A stretch of DNA of 64,000 nucleotides from Actinostola sp. cb2023 (Eukaryota; Cnidaria; Anthozoa; Actiniaria; Actinostolidae). This document shows positions 12,301 through 26,200 of this stretch, one piece after another (the stretch's first letter is position 1; each line of letters opens with the position of its first letter). The notes under the pieces were generated by a model. It saw only the letters and a list, made by a program, of their open reading frames with translations, had not been told where the DNA came from and searched no databases. The translations under genes were made by a program, and so were the position numbers. The stretch covers positions 186,001 through 250,000 of the forward strand of contig JAUJYZ010001573.1 of assembly GCA_033675265.1 (NCBI GenBank). The letters run 5' to 3'.

Positions 12301-15300
12301 GATCCAGTTAGATTCGAACTGGAAAAAAATGCGCCTTAATTTTGTAGAGGTAATCATACGGTTTCGAGTTCAATTTGGAAATAATTTGCACGAGTGTGTT
12401 TTTCAAAGAGTATCAAAATTGCACGAGTCCGTAGGGCGAGTGCAATTTGAGCTCTTTGAAAAACACACGAGTGCAAATTATTCCAAATTGAACGAGAAAT
12501 CGTATGATTAGCAATTAATAATATTCATGAAAACAAAAGTAATTTGCACTGCACTTTTCAACTGCACTGCTCTAGGCCAATTTTTTTCATGTATATTATT
12601 ACAATTAAATAAGACGCGAACTATCCGTATAAACGGCACTTTTTGTCGTGTTCTTAACTAAGACGCGACTTACCGAAGAACAGCGTTTTGAGCTGTTCTT
12701 ATTTTGTTCGCGACTTAAATAAGAATACGACAAAAAGTGCCGTTTATACGGTTAAGACGCGTCCTATTTTCGCTCGTATAAATGGCGCTCATGTTTCAAG
12801 TTTACTAGACAGCAAAAAGGCGGCGTTCGCTCAATCCTAACGTATCCTAACGTCTCCAAACCGAATCAAAACGAGTATTGCTGAAAATGATGTAAAAAAA
12901 AAGAAAGAAAACAACAAAAAGCAACAGAGAACCAAACAAACACAAAAGTACAACATTTTAAAAAGAAACAAGAAAGTAAACACAAAATATCACGAATTTA
13001 TATTTTCAATGATATGAATTAATATGTTACTTTGTCTGTTTTTACTCCACACAATGGGCTTGTAACACCTGCCACGTGAATTTTTAAATTTTCACCGAAG
13101 ACAAACGAAAATACCATAACTTGAAAGAGCATACTAAAATTAGTAAAAGTTGAAAATTTGAAAAGAATCAAGCAAGTAAGAAAAAAGTTAATGGCTTTCA
13201 AAGTTACCCGCTTTGACAAGGATTTGTATGGGTTTTCGCTTGGAAGGCAAGCTGTTGCCTTCCAACGTACATTTCCATACAAAAAGGCAAAGTTTGAATG
13301 CCTGTAACTATTGCCCTATTTACGTATTTCCCTTCAAACTTTCCACTTTTACTAACTTTAGCATGCTCTTTCCAGTTATGATATTTTCGTTTGTCTGCGG
13401 TGAAAGTTTAAAAAGTCACGTGACAGGTGTTACACGCCCATTATTGTTAATAAGCAAAAAAAGGGAAAAAAATGTTACGTCGAAAGATTATGTTTATTTT
13501 GTTAAAACTGATCACCAAAGTAACAAGTAACCATAGCAACATGGTAAACATAATAATCGATGACCATAGTAACCAGTAACCATAGCAACATGGTAATAAT
13601 AATAATCGATGACCATAGTAACCAATATTCATAGCAACAGCAACCATAGTAACCAGTAACCATAGCAACATGGTATTACGACAACCATAACCAGTAACCA
13701 TAGTAACATATTTATTAGTCACCATGGTAACCCGTAACCATAGTAACCTATTTGTTTATCTGAAGGCCGATTTATTTGATTTTTCGCTGTGTTTTTATTT
13801 GTATGTGTTATAGTTAAAGACTCACCTTAAAATCTTTTAACCCACTTGACATAACCCTTACTTTTATAGTGATTGAACGTTATGGGTTATAAGAGAAAGA
13901 CAGAGCTAGAAAGAATCAACATTAGGGGGGAGGGGACGGGAACAAAAATTAGTCGAACGGGGGAGGGGACAGGTAGCAAACACAACGTTATATTATAAGA
14001 ATGAGATAGAATGAGATGAATGGAATTAATAGAGAAAAGGATGAGCAAGTGTTTAGTTTAGTTCACAGCAGTGTTAATTAGTGATTTCATTATAGATTAT
14101 TGCTGTGTCTTGAAATAAAACCATGCGCAAATTGTCGGTGAAATGAATGAATGAAAACTCGCATGGAAGTGGAAAATGATCTCATATTTTACACTGTAGA
14201 ATGATGATGATCCAAGAACAAATTCACGCAGATTTTGGCTCATTATTGATTGTACTACGATGATTGTACTTAAGTAGCTACGATTTGTCGCAAACATCGA
14301 ACACACCGCCCGCAAACGACATCCAGTCGGGTTCAATGTTAGGCCGTCGTGTACGACAACCAATCTAAAGCAAGACACATTGTTCTAACTTCAAACTGTG
14401 TTTAACGACGAACGAATGAATGAATGAATGAATGACATAACGTCGGACAGACAGACAGACAGACACCCAGTCATGCGTGATTGACATACCGTTGGGGATT
14501 CGTTCTCCTCCTTCCGTCGATGGTAGACACGTGATGCTAGCACTCTTCCCAGTATGTCCGAGAGGGACTGGGCTAGCCAATGGCATGGGACTGCGCAGAC
14601 CTTCCTGTTCGATTGAAGGTATCATGCTAGTGCTGTTGCGCCGTTGCCGAAGTGCACCACGGGATGCTATGGGGAACACAAGTACCGAGAATAGTAATCA
14701 GACGTTACGTCACGATGGATTGTGACGTAGTGAAAGCACATGCAACACTCATGCCCCCCGCGAACATCGGTCGAATAAGAACAACGTGAAACGAAGGAAA
14801 CGAAAACAACGTTGATGTTGACAAAGGAGCGGTGTAAGCCATGCAAGGCAGAACACAAGCATGCAATACGACAAACAGAGAAAAAACAGAGAATATAACA
14901 GAGAAAAAACAGAGAGAAAAACAGCGGAAAAGAAAAACAGAGAAAAAAAAAAAAAAAAAAAAAAAAACAGAAAAAAAAGGAGAAAAAGAAGAAAGAAAAA
15001 TAATCAGAGAAAAAAATCAGAGGAAAAAAAAACGAAGAAAAACAATAGAAAAAAACCGAGAAAAATTATCGAGGAAAAACACGAGAAAAAAACCAGAAAA
15101 AAACAGAAAAAAACGAGAAAAAATATAGAGAGAAAACAACAGAGAAAACAAATCCACAGGTAGCCCAAACTCACCATTTGAAGCTTTATATAGAGATTAA
15201 GATTGTGCAGTGTAAATTTATAAAAAAATCGAAAATACGATATATCGTTTTTAAAATGATTGTATTTGTTCTTTGTGAGTTTATTTAACTTTTGGGAAAA

Positions 15301-15506
15301 TTTGGTGTCGCTACGATTAAAAATAACTCGCTTAGTTTAATCGTAGCGACACCAAATTTTCCCAAAAGTTAAATAAACTCACAAAGAACAAATACAATCA
15401 TTTTAAAAACGATTTATCGTATTTTCGAATTTTTAATAAATTTACACTGCACAATCTCTATATAAAGCTTCAAATGGTGAGCTTGTGCTACCTGTGAGAA
15501 AACACT

Positions 15507-15537
<31 letters not shown>

Positions 15538-18500
15538 GGAATCAGAGAAAAAAAATTGAGAAAAAAAAACGAGAGAAAAAATCAGAGAAAAAAAATCAGA
15601 GAAAAATAAACTGAGAGAGAATAAAAGAGAACAAAAATTCAGAGAAAAAAACAGAGAAATCAAAACGAACAAATGGATAAGACGACGAATAGTAGAACGC
15701 CTGACAAGAACACGGTACGAAGATAAACAGAATGACTGGATTGGTAGAGAACACGATTATTAGATCTGGACTGGTTGTCAGTGAATCCATCAACTCCGAC
15801 GTACAGCAAAGACGACAATGAATGATTGGAAATGAATGTGACTTGTAACCTCACTTCTGGTGTTTTTAGCCCTCGACTTAGTCCCTCTCGGTCAACCCTG
15901 ACCACAGGCAACCCATTCGCCGTGAAATATAAATTCCACGGTTCCACAACCGTAAGTAAGGTTACAAGTAACTTGGAAATGAAATGGGATGAAAAACAAA
16001 AGAATGGATTATGGGAGAGATGAGAAAGCGTTATATTAAGCTTAGCATTTACAGTTTCACAGTTATTGACAACATGCTACGATGTGTTAGTCAAATGTGA
16101 GACGTTATGAGCCGACCTCGATCCCAGGTTCTTCTCTTCCTTTTGTGGAAGGGAGCAGAAGGGCCTGGGAACGACGTTGGTTATGAGCGTGCGTGATGCA
16201 TTCAATGAGATAAGAGTGTTTTTGGTTAACTCACTATAGTAAGCTCTATGACTGTCGTATGGGATGACGTCGCGTGGAAGATCAGAAGAGTACAAGCGAT
16301 CTAGGAAAGACAGGTTGAGAAAGATCGTGAACCCGGGCAGGTACTCAGGGATAAGAATGATGGGAAGGTGCGAATGAAACCAAAAACGAACCCCCAAAAG
16401 TCCCATGACCTCAAAAGTCCCATGACCTCAAAAGTCCCATGACCTAGAACGCAACCCCCAGAAAGTCCCATGACCTAGAACGCAACCGCCCAAAAGTGCC
16501 ATGACCTAGAACGCAGCCCACCAATAGTCCCATGACCTAGAACGCAGCCCACCAATAGTCCCATGACCTAGAACGCAACCCCCTAAAAGTCCCATGACCT
16601 AGAACGCAGCCCACCAATAGTCCCATGACCTAGAACGCAACCCCTCAAAGTCCCATGACCTAGAACGCAGCCCCCTCAAAGTCCCATGACCTAGAACGCA
16701 GCCCACCAATAGTCCCATGACCTAGAACGCAACCCCCTCAAAGTCCCATGACCTAGAACGCAGCCCACCAATAGTCCCATGACCTAGAACGCAGCCCCCT
16801 CAAAGTCCCATGACCTAGAACGCAGCCCCCTCAAAGTCCCATGACCTAGAACGCAGCCCACCAATAGTCCCATGACCTAGAACGCAACCCCCTCAAAGTC
16901 CCATGACCTAGAACGCAGCCCCCTCAAAGTCCCATGACCTAGAACGCAGCCCACCAATAGTCCCATGACCTAGAACGCAACCCCCAGAAAGTCCCATGAC
17001 CTAGAACGCAGCCCCCAGAAAGTCTCATGACCTAGAACGCAGCCCCCTAATAGTCCCATGGCCTAGAACGCAACCGCCCGAAAGTCCCATGACCTAGAAC
17101 GCAACCCCCAGAAAGTCCCATGACCTAGAACGCAGCCGCCTCAAAGTCCCATGACCTAGAACGCAACCCCCAGAAAGTCCCATGATCTAGAACGCAGCCC
17201 ACCAATAGTCCCATGACCTAGAATGCAACCCCCAGAAAGTCCCATGACCTAGAACGCAACCCCCAGAAAGTCCCATGACCTAGAACGCAGCCCCCAGAAA
17301 GTCCCATGACCTAGAACGCAACCCCCAGAAAGTCCCATGACCTAGAACGCAGCCCCCAGAAAGTCCCATGACCTAGAACGCAACCCCCAGAAAGTCCCAT
17401 GACCTAGAACGCAACCCCCAGAAAGTCCCATGACCTAGAACGCAGCCGCCTCAAAGTCCCATGACCTAGAACGCAACCCCCAGAAAGTCACCGTCCCATG
17501 ATCTAGAACGCAGCCCACCAATAGTCCCATGACCTAGAACGCAACCCCCTCAAAGTCCCATGACCTAGAACGCAACCCCCAAAAAGTCCCATGACCTAGA
17601 ACACAGCCCACCAATAGTCCCATGGCCTAGAACGCAACCCTCATACCATACCCACACCCTCCAATATATCCATGCCAAAATCTTACTGCCCAAAACAATC
17701 CTTCTGAACATTTCTAATCCTGCCCAAACGTCCCCAACTAACTCTCAAAATTCAACCCCAAAGCAGTCCTTCGCACCCTCCCCCCGTCAGTAATACCCCT
17801 GAGTACCCTCCCTGGGGAGAGGTCAATGCAGTTAGCATGCTGAACGAAATAGTGTAGCCACGAGAAACGGTGAATTATCTGTTAATTTAATGACAGAAAA
17901 GAAACGATTGAGTAGGAGTACTAACAGACAAGAGTTTGTAGGCACCAGTACTCACGTCCATCTCAGAACGAGAGGGACTCAACTACAACAGTCGAATAAT
18001 CGTATAACAGTATGACGTTTATCATTTATAAAGTTTAACTTTTAAGTTTGATATCAACGTTATTGTTTTTGATTAATATTTAATTGATATTTATAGGTTC
18101 TAAATACCTTGGTTCGGGCTGATCATCATATTTGGACCAATAGCGTGCCGTGGATGTGACACCGGTGACATTCGAGGAGAGCGGTGCCCAGGCCTCGGAC
18201 TTAACGCGGAGTCATACGTCATATCTCTGTACACGTGATCAGGCGCGTGACCATATCCCACCCTACCTCGCGAGCCGCCTATCACTAGCTTTGCTTTGTC
18301 TATATCCAGTTCTTTTAGCTTCTGCTTCGCGGCGCGGGCTCGTTCCTCTTCGTCTGGTGTTTTAGGGAAATAAGTTTAGAATTGAACATTGAATTAACAT
18401 CAAACAGTGCACTGGACAATTGAACTGCATCTATGCATTGGTTAGACAGGCAGACGAACAGATAGACAGACAGGCAGACGAAAAGATAGACAGACAGGCA

Positions 18501-18948
18501 GACGTACAGATAGACAGACAGGCAGACGTACAGATAGACAGACAGGCAGACGTACAGATAGACAGACAGGCAGACGTACAGATAGACAGACAGACAGGCA
18601 GACGTACAGATAGACAGACAGGCAGACGTACAGATAGACAGACAGGCAGACGTACAGATAGACAGACAGGCAGACGTACAGATAGACAGACAGGCAGACG
18701 TACATACAGATAGACAGGCAGACGAACAGATAGACAGACAGGCAGACGTACAGATAGACAGACAGGCAGACGTACAGATAGACAGACAGGCAGACGGACA
18801 GATAGACAGACAGACAGATCAACTGTTTGACATCTAGACTCCCTCCGGAAAGCCGGCAAACTGATTAAACAGCGCACAGACAGACAAACAAATACATTTG
18901 TAAAACAAACAAACAAGCAAATAAACGAACTGCATAACAAATAGCTAA

Positions 18949-19009
<61 letters not shown>

Positions 19010-20242
19010 CGAGCAAAAACAAACTTTGTCAACTAAAATAATCGGGACGTAGTTGACACAGGTATCCCAATCAAGCAGTAGTTTAGCATGTCATAATGAC
19101 ACAGGTATCCCAATCAAGCAGTAGTTTAGCATGTCATAATGACACAGGTATCCCAATCAAGCAGTACTTTAGCATGTCATAATGACACAGGTATCCCAAT
19201 CAAGCAGTACTTTAGCATGTCATTATAACTGGTTATCATCAGATCAATGTTTAACAAGCCATGTTAACATCATTATTTGCTTTAATGAAGCGTACGTTAA
19301 TTTAATAATTAATCAGTTATTAGAGATCAAAGTTTTATAGTTTAATAGCATTCAATCATTAGCATTATATTAATTCATAGTTAAACTACATTTTTTTAAA
19401 TTAGTAAACGAACAGGTTTAAACAGGTTTAAACAGGTTATTAAACAGGTTTAAATAGGTTATTAAACAGGTTTAAACAGGTTTAAACAGGTTATTAAACA
19501 TGTTTAAACAGGTTATTAAACAGGTTTAAACAGGTTTAAACAGGTTTTAAAAGGTTTAAACAGGTTTAAACAGGTTTAAATAAACAGGTTTAAACAGCTT
19601 TCTTTCTAATCATGGGAAACACGATAAAAAAATGAATGCAACATTCGTAATTCAGAATTTGGAACCGTTGAGAACTTAAACTTTGTTCAAAAGGTACCGG
19701 TGTAAGGCCTTTACTAAGAAAAACTAAAGGAACTGTGAAATTCCTTATTTATTGACCCTCGGTTCCAAAGGCAAATTTACTCTCTCAGCGATTGTTGTTC
19801 CAACGAAATCCTGTCCAACTAACAATTGACTGAGCAACAGCGAATTTAATCTGGAACCAAGGCTATTAGTTACTGGACCAAAGTGGCCGACAAAAACGTT
19901 AGAGGTTATGTACACAATTCACTACTCGATATCGATTTGAAAACGAAGGCTTGAAGACCCTCTAGACAATAGTGTTGCACGAGAAAGTTCAAAAGAGGGA
20001 AAGACCAAACTAAAAAAGCAAAATCATGCGGTGTTAGCGTTAGATTAGCCAGGCAGTATACAGCTGGGATTTAAAGTGGGAGGGGAGGGAGGACACTCAA
20101 TTTCCTCCCCTCCCCTCGAATCCCTCGTTTCACGCAAATGAACAAAATGAAACGAAACGATGATTCAGTGTAGTGCGAAGGAGGACAAGACACACGAACC
20201 GTTTTAAACGCGAGAATTATTCACAAGAATATAGTTTTATCA

Positions 20243-20273
<31 letters not shown>

Positions 20274-23200
20274 CAAAGCCTCAAAAGAAATGAAATTTCG
20301 ATGGTGCAGTTTTTTCAGTTTTGACTTTTATAGCAAAATTTAGAAACTGTGCAAAAATGCGGGGTTTTCCCTCACCTCCATCGCACTATAAAGCAGCGAG
20401 CAACATGTGCGAAGTATGAATAATAATGGAATATCCGACTCGTGAGGTTGAAAAGTCCGAAATGTTTCCGAAATTACACCGAGTGAAATCCGAATTTGTT
20501 AGGGGTTTCAAACACAAAGTACAATAATATTTAAAAAATCAAAAAATCAGTAAAATGCTTCAGTGCAACGTCTCTGAAGCGAACATTTTTTTATTTTTTT
20601 TGGCGGGAAAGAAGTGACGTCATTCGTGATCGATTCGTCAGTTCCCGATTGATTTTCGACATTTAATCGGAACTTCGATTCTTCTTTAGTATCACGTGCT
20701 CATTTTAACCAACGGCTTCCCTTTCGCTCAGAGGCTAGGTTACTTTTCAAAATGTCTTCCACACGAGCCCAAAGCACTACTGGGAAAATTCCGCGTTTCA
20801 GCACCAGCAAACTCGATTAGGTTAACCGAAAAAAATCGGAAAGGTTTTTAGTACAATTTCACTCGCAACTGCATGATTATTTTGTATATTTACCCCGCCG
20901 TATTGACTCGGGCAATAATTCTTCGTATTTCCCATGCTGTTTTCATCGAGGTACCGTTTTCAACAGTATTTTCAATTAAGGCGTAATTTGATTCAAATTG
21001 ACTGCTCATTATAAGAAACTACAAAGTTAAGCGTTTTAGACGACGACGTTCAAGACGAGAATGTCTCCTGCAGACTTGCGTCAGACTCACGAACGCTAAC
21101 TGTTCGAAGTGAATTGACTTCTTTTTAGTGACGAAGTCAGTTCAAGATGCTTCAAGTCAAACACGAGCAAGAAAGACGGCGCTAGATAACGAAAGCAAAC
21201 TGAGCAATTTACCGAGACACTGAATAGAGCACGCAAGTCAACGGAGGTTTTCGCTAGCTCGCAATTTAACGCTAGCTAATGCAAGTCAACGCTGAGGTAA
21301 CGCAAGTCAACGCAATTTAACGCTAGCTAACGCAAGTCAACGCTGAGGTAACGCAAGTCAACGCAATTTAACGCTAGCTAACGCAAGTCAACGCTGAGGT
21401 AACGCAAGTCAACGCAATTTAACGCTAGCTAACGCAAGTCAACGCTGAGCTAACGCAAGTCAACGCAATTTAACGCTAGCTAACGCAAGTCAACGCTGAG
21501 CTAACGCAAGTCAACGCAATTTAACGCTAGCTAACGCAAGTCAACGCTGAGGTAACGCAAGTCAATGCAATTTAACGCTAGCTAACGCAAGTCAACGCTG
21601 AGCTAACGCAAGTCAACGCAATTTAACGCTAGCTAACGCAAGTCAACGCTGAGCTAACGCAAGTCAACGCAATTTAACGCTAGCTAACGCAAGTCAACGC
21701 AATTTAACGCTAGCTAACGCAAGTCAACGCAATTTAACGCTAGCGAATGCAAGTCAACGCAAACTGACAAGAGTTTTGATTCGTAGAAAATGCGAACAGA
21801 AACTTGCGTTAACCACACATTCTCGTCTCCTTTTATTTTTTACTGTTTTTATTTGTAAAGATGGTCAACTACTCGAAACTAAGAGGTGCAATTCAAGTGC
21901 AAACGATTATTCTGCTGTTAGGTGGTTGTAGGGTTGTTCTTCTTCACCTGATAAATAGCATGCGCCTACAGTCTATGTATCACAGCGGTAGAACACAACC
22001 TCTAGGACCCAGGCCTCTCTTTCCATCAAGATGAACAGCGCGCATGCGCTGGTCGTTTCCATGGCAACACATTGGCAAAATCCGACTGTAAAATTGTGTA
22101 ATTTTCTCACGAACACCGAGTATTACTAACTCATACTAAATTGGGTTGGTTTCCTGTGCTATTTCTACTACTCGTAGAATCGCCTACTTTCGATAGTAAA
22201 GTGTTGGAGCCGGTCTCATTGGAAAGGGAGGCAAGCAAACAGCAGTGCAGTCAGACTAGTGCTCGTGCATTGAAGAAGAAAAAAGAGATACTGGAAGGTA
22301 CTCTAGTGCTGAGATAGAGGAATTCATGATCAAGAAGAGAATGTCTTTCAATGGCGTCTTTTAGACGGGCTTTGTGTCGGTAAAGTCGTAATGTCAATAT
22401 GACGACGATGTAGCAAAAAAAAGCGAAAAATAAACTCGTGTTAAGGTCGTGTAAACATCGATTTCATTCAGACGATCAAATTTGAATTTTTTCAATTTTC
22501 ACCAGTGGAAGGTCAAGGTCAATCAGAACAGTTCATCTGGACAGATGACGCGTCCATTCGAAGCTCTGATCGCGGCAGACTCCAGGAGGGATATTCCATT
22601 ACTCTTCAAGTCTCCGGCGTAAACGCGTTAGTCTACCTAAACGTCATAGTAGTCTAGTCGCTTACCCATCGGTTCCCGGCCAGGCGGTAATTGCGGTAGC
22701 ACCCGGGTCTTTTTCTGTCCCGGGCCATGTATCGGGGACGTTCGACCCAACGGGTACTGACCGGGTAAAGTATGATAACCATGGTGCATTGCTGGCGACA
22801 TGCCGGGCGACATGCGCCCTTCAAGTGGGCGGCCAAGTCCCGGATGTTGAATGGATCTAAGCTGTAACTGTTGCGTTCTGTTGTGGTCAGCGGCTGTGTA
22901 GGGATAAGATGTGCCATGCGTTGTGGTCGTTGTGTGGTAACCAGAGTAAGCTTAGAGTTAAAGTTACAGTTGAGGTTAGACAAGAGGAAGTGGACGGCAT
23001 GCATGTTCTAAGACTAGGAATTGCAACAAACGAGCTTGATTTGACTCTTTTTAGCTTAGTGAACTCAGTGGGACGTTTATGTTTAGCGAACTATAGGTCA
23101 GCGGTCATTGTTTATGCTTGTTTACATAATGGTTGTTATTACAACGTCCGGGTTAATTAGTTCGTCCAATGACGTCAGCGTATCAGTTGGTTGTCATGGT

Positions 23201-26200
23201 AACGAGGGCGGGGTTCACACAAAACACTTTCAAACCCGTTGATTTAATCGTTTATTTATCCTTAGCAAATGGTCTGTTTGTATTACTACAAAACGTCGAT
23301 TTTGTCATGGTAACGAGGGCGGGGTTCACACAAAACACTTTCAAACCCGTTGATTTAATCGTTTATTTATCCTTAGCAAATGGTCTGTTTGTATTACTAC
23401 AAAACGTCGATTTTTTTAATTTTTTTTTGAAGGTTTAAGTTCATGATTACATGTTACATGACAGAGTAAGACACTACAGATAGACACAAGATAGCTTAAA
23501 GAGAGTACGACGAGTAGAGCAGCGATAGGTTATATACAAGATAGACGACTAGCAGCTATGGGTTCTCAATCTTTCTCGCTTGAACAACCAGCTCATCACC
23601 AGTCTCACTCGGCATTCCCGTACCCAGGCCCTTCGCGACAGCAAAATCGAAGGGACTGGCACTAATTTGTTAACAATATCGACGAAATGGCGTGACGACG
23701 GCGATGCGCTATTACTATGTCACGCATTCAGCTCTGAAAGTGTCACGCCACCAGATAAAAGATCACGTGACCTTTCATTCCTATGTCGTCTCATTTTTGC
23801 TCAAATTTTCCCAGTTTATTAATTCACTCACGTGCGCGCGCGAGATGGTGATGATGCGAGATAAATAAGAACACATGGAATAGTTGGTTATATATTCAAA
23901 GAAGAAGGAAAATAGATGAAAAGAAAAAGGCTGTGCAAGACTTTATTGGACTAAAGAGTGCAAACAAGACCATCGGAACAATAAAACACACGCAGTAAAA
24001 CACGCAGTAAAACACACACGCACACGCAGTAAAACATGCACAACACGCAGTAAAACACGCATGCACACGCAGTAAAATACGCACGCACACGCAGTAAAAC
24101 ACGCACGCACACGCAGTAAAATACGCACGCACACGCAGTAAAATACGCACGCACACGCAGTAAAATACGCACAACACGCAGTAAAACACGCACGCACACG
24201 CAGTAAAATACGCACGCACACGCAGTAAAACACGCACGACACGCAGTAAAACACGCACGCACACGCAGTAAAACACGCACACACACGTAGTAAACACGCA
24301 CGCACACACAGTAAAACACGCACAACACGCAGTAAAACACGCACGCACACGCAGTAAAACGACAACTCGATTTACAAATAGTACAAAACGACGCCAAGGA
24401 AGTTTTGCCAATAAAATCAAGTTTCTTAGTTTGCTGTGCAAATCAACTGCTGAAGCCCCAAGAAACAAATTTTCTATAGATGTTTTCTCGCCGAATACAG
24501 GATTGACGTTTCTATATACGACATGCAAAACACACACAAATATTCGAACACAAAATCTGGTCCAACTAATTGGTCCAACTTATTATATAGATAGAACTTA
24601 GTCCTTCTCGTCCACCGTCATATGAAAAGGACTGGGAACCAACAAAGGTCACCATGTACAGTAAAAACTTTCATTAAAGCCAAAAACGTTTCTCTTCAAG
24701 AAAATGTACGTAGAAAATTGTAAATACAAGACGGTTGTAGTCATGGTGGTAGTCACTAGGGAGAGGAGGGCGGGGGAAGTGGTTTCGCTATATTGACTGT
24801 TGATTCGAGGCCTCACGAATCCCCCTCCCCTCCCCTCCCACAGCTACCACGTGATCTACAACACTGATACAATTATTATCCAAATGTTTATATTCTACAC
24901 ATAATCCCAATCATCAAAGGAAGGTAGCGTCACCCTGTTTCTATGGTTACCTGGTACGATCTGTTGGTTGTACGAGTTGGGTGGACTGTCCCGGTGTAGT
25001 CGATCGCCATCGGGTCCATAGCCCTGTGTCCCGGGAATCATCCCGTTTGGCGCGGGATATCGTGACGACTCGTCCTCGTAATCACTTCCATAACCTTCGA
25101 GAACGTGAAGACAAGTGATGTGTCAAAAACGTCATCGCTACGTCATCACCACGTCATTATTACGTCATCACTACGTCACAACTACGGCATCACTACGTCA
25201 TTATTACGTCATCACTAAGTAATCACCGCGTCATTACTACGTCATCACTACGTCATTATTACATCATCACTACGTTATCACCACGTCATCACTACGTCAT
25301 CGCCGTCATCATCATCACTATCATTATCGACAATCATATTCAACGTTATCAACATCATCCACAGGCAGACCATTTCTTTCTTTCGCGCGAGGTTATTGCT
25401 CGACGCAAACAGATGTGTATGTGTACTGTTTTATGACCGGACTTGGTATCGCACAGACATACACAACTTATGCCCCATTCACACCAAGGCTTAAACATGG
25501 TTTAAGGTGGTTTAACTAAACAGGTTTAGAAAATTATCTACAAACGCCATGGAACTTTTGGCACAAAACTGCTGGTAAACTGTCCTTTATGTGGCACAGT
25601 ATAAATACCAGATAGTTTGATTCTTGTGAAATTAAATGCCCTCGAATTAGAGAAGCGAGAATAAACCTAGTTTAACTAAACAAGGTTTGGTGTGAATGGG
25701 GTATGAGTTACTAGTGAGGGCCGCCATCGAAAGTAAGCGATCAGTCTACGAGTAATAGCACAGGGGACCCAATATCATATCCCGTGCGCTTTGCCACAAG
25801 AAACCCATCAAAATATATCTTCAGTTTTAATCAATAGCCTCAGAAGTAGTTGCCATAGCGATTATTACACAATCACTATCATTATCACGACTATCATCAT
25901 CATCACTGGCATCATCATCACTGGCATCATCAGTCATTATCATACACCATCACCAATTATTAATAATGAATTTTGAAATTTGAAATTTCCGCCATTTTGG
26001 GCTATTTTTAGTAACAAAATGGCGGATTTTCAAATTTCAAAAATTCATATCTTTGGATTGAATAAAGATATCTGAGATATTATTTCAGCTATATCTCTAA
26101 TTTATAGTGTTCTTTCGATTGCAATAATCAAATTAGTGTATTTGTGAATTTCAAAATTTGTTGGCATGTTCGTGACGTTATTTTCCCGCCAAATAGCAAA

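Larger units (their letters stand above)
14878..15660. repeat. Purine-rich ACAGAGAAAA tract split by a MITE (intron 15)
   Basis: Low-complexity AGAGAAAAAACAG sequence at 14878-15150 and 15540-15660 with an A run at 14942-14966. The palindrome and the G run sit between the halves. The Lys/Arg/Glu-rich frames here are artefacts. Confidence 0.8.

Noticed and set aside
12296..12325. tRNA T-arm-like hairpin (CCAGTTCGAATCTAACTGG on the minus strand)
   Set aside because: Loop size is wrong for a T arm, and no anticodon arm, A box or acceptor stem is found nearby.
15870..15951. Plus-strand exon-like segment with TTTTTAG acceptor and GTAAGT donor
   Set aside because: It lies inside a small TIR element, has no partner exons or homology, and is on the opposite strand to the only gene.
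16077..16406. 109-codon minus-strand frame in intron 15
   Set aside because: It does not fit the phase-1 join of exons 15 and 16, has no RIM similarity, and its start overlaps the 31-bp minisatellite.
18420..18940. CLSVRLPV / DRQADVQI repeat proteins
   Set aside because: 24-bp intronic minisatellite, open on both strands; not genes.
23896..24537. Cys/Val-rich 140-213 codon minus-strand frames
   Set aside because: 22-bp intronic minisatellite read in three frames.
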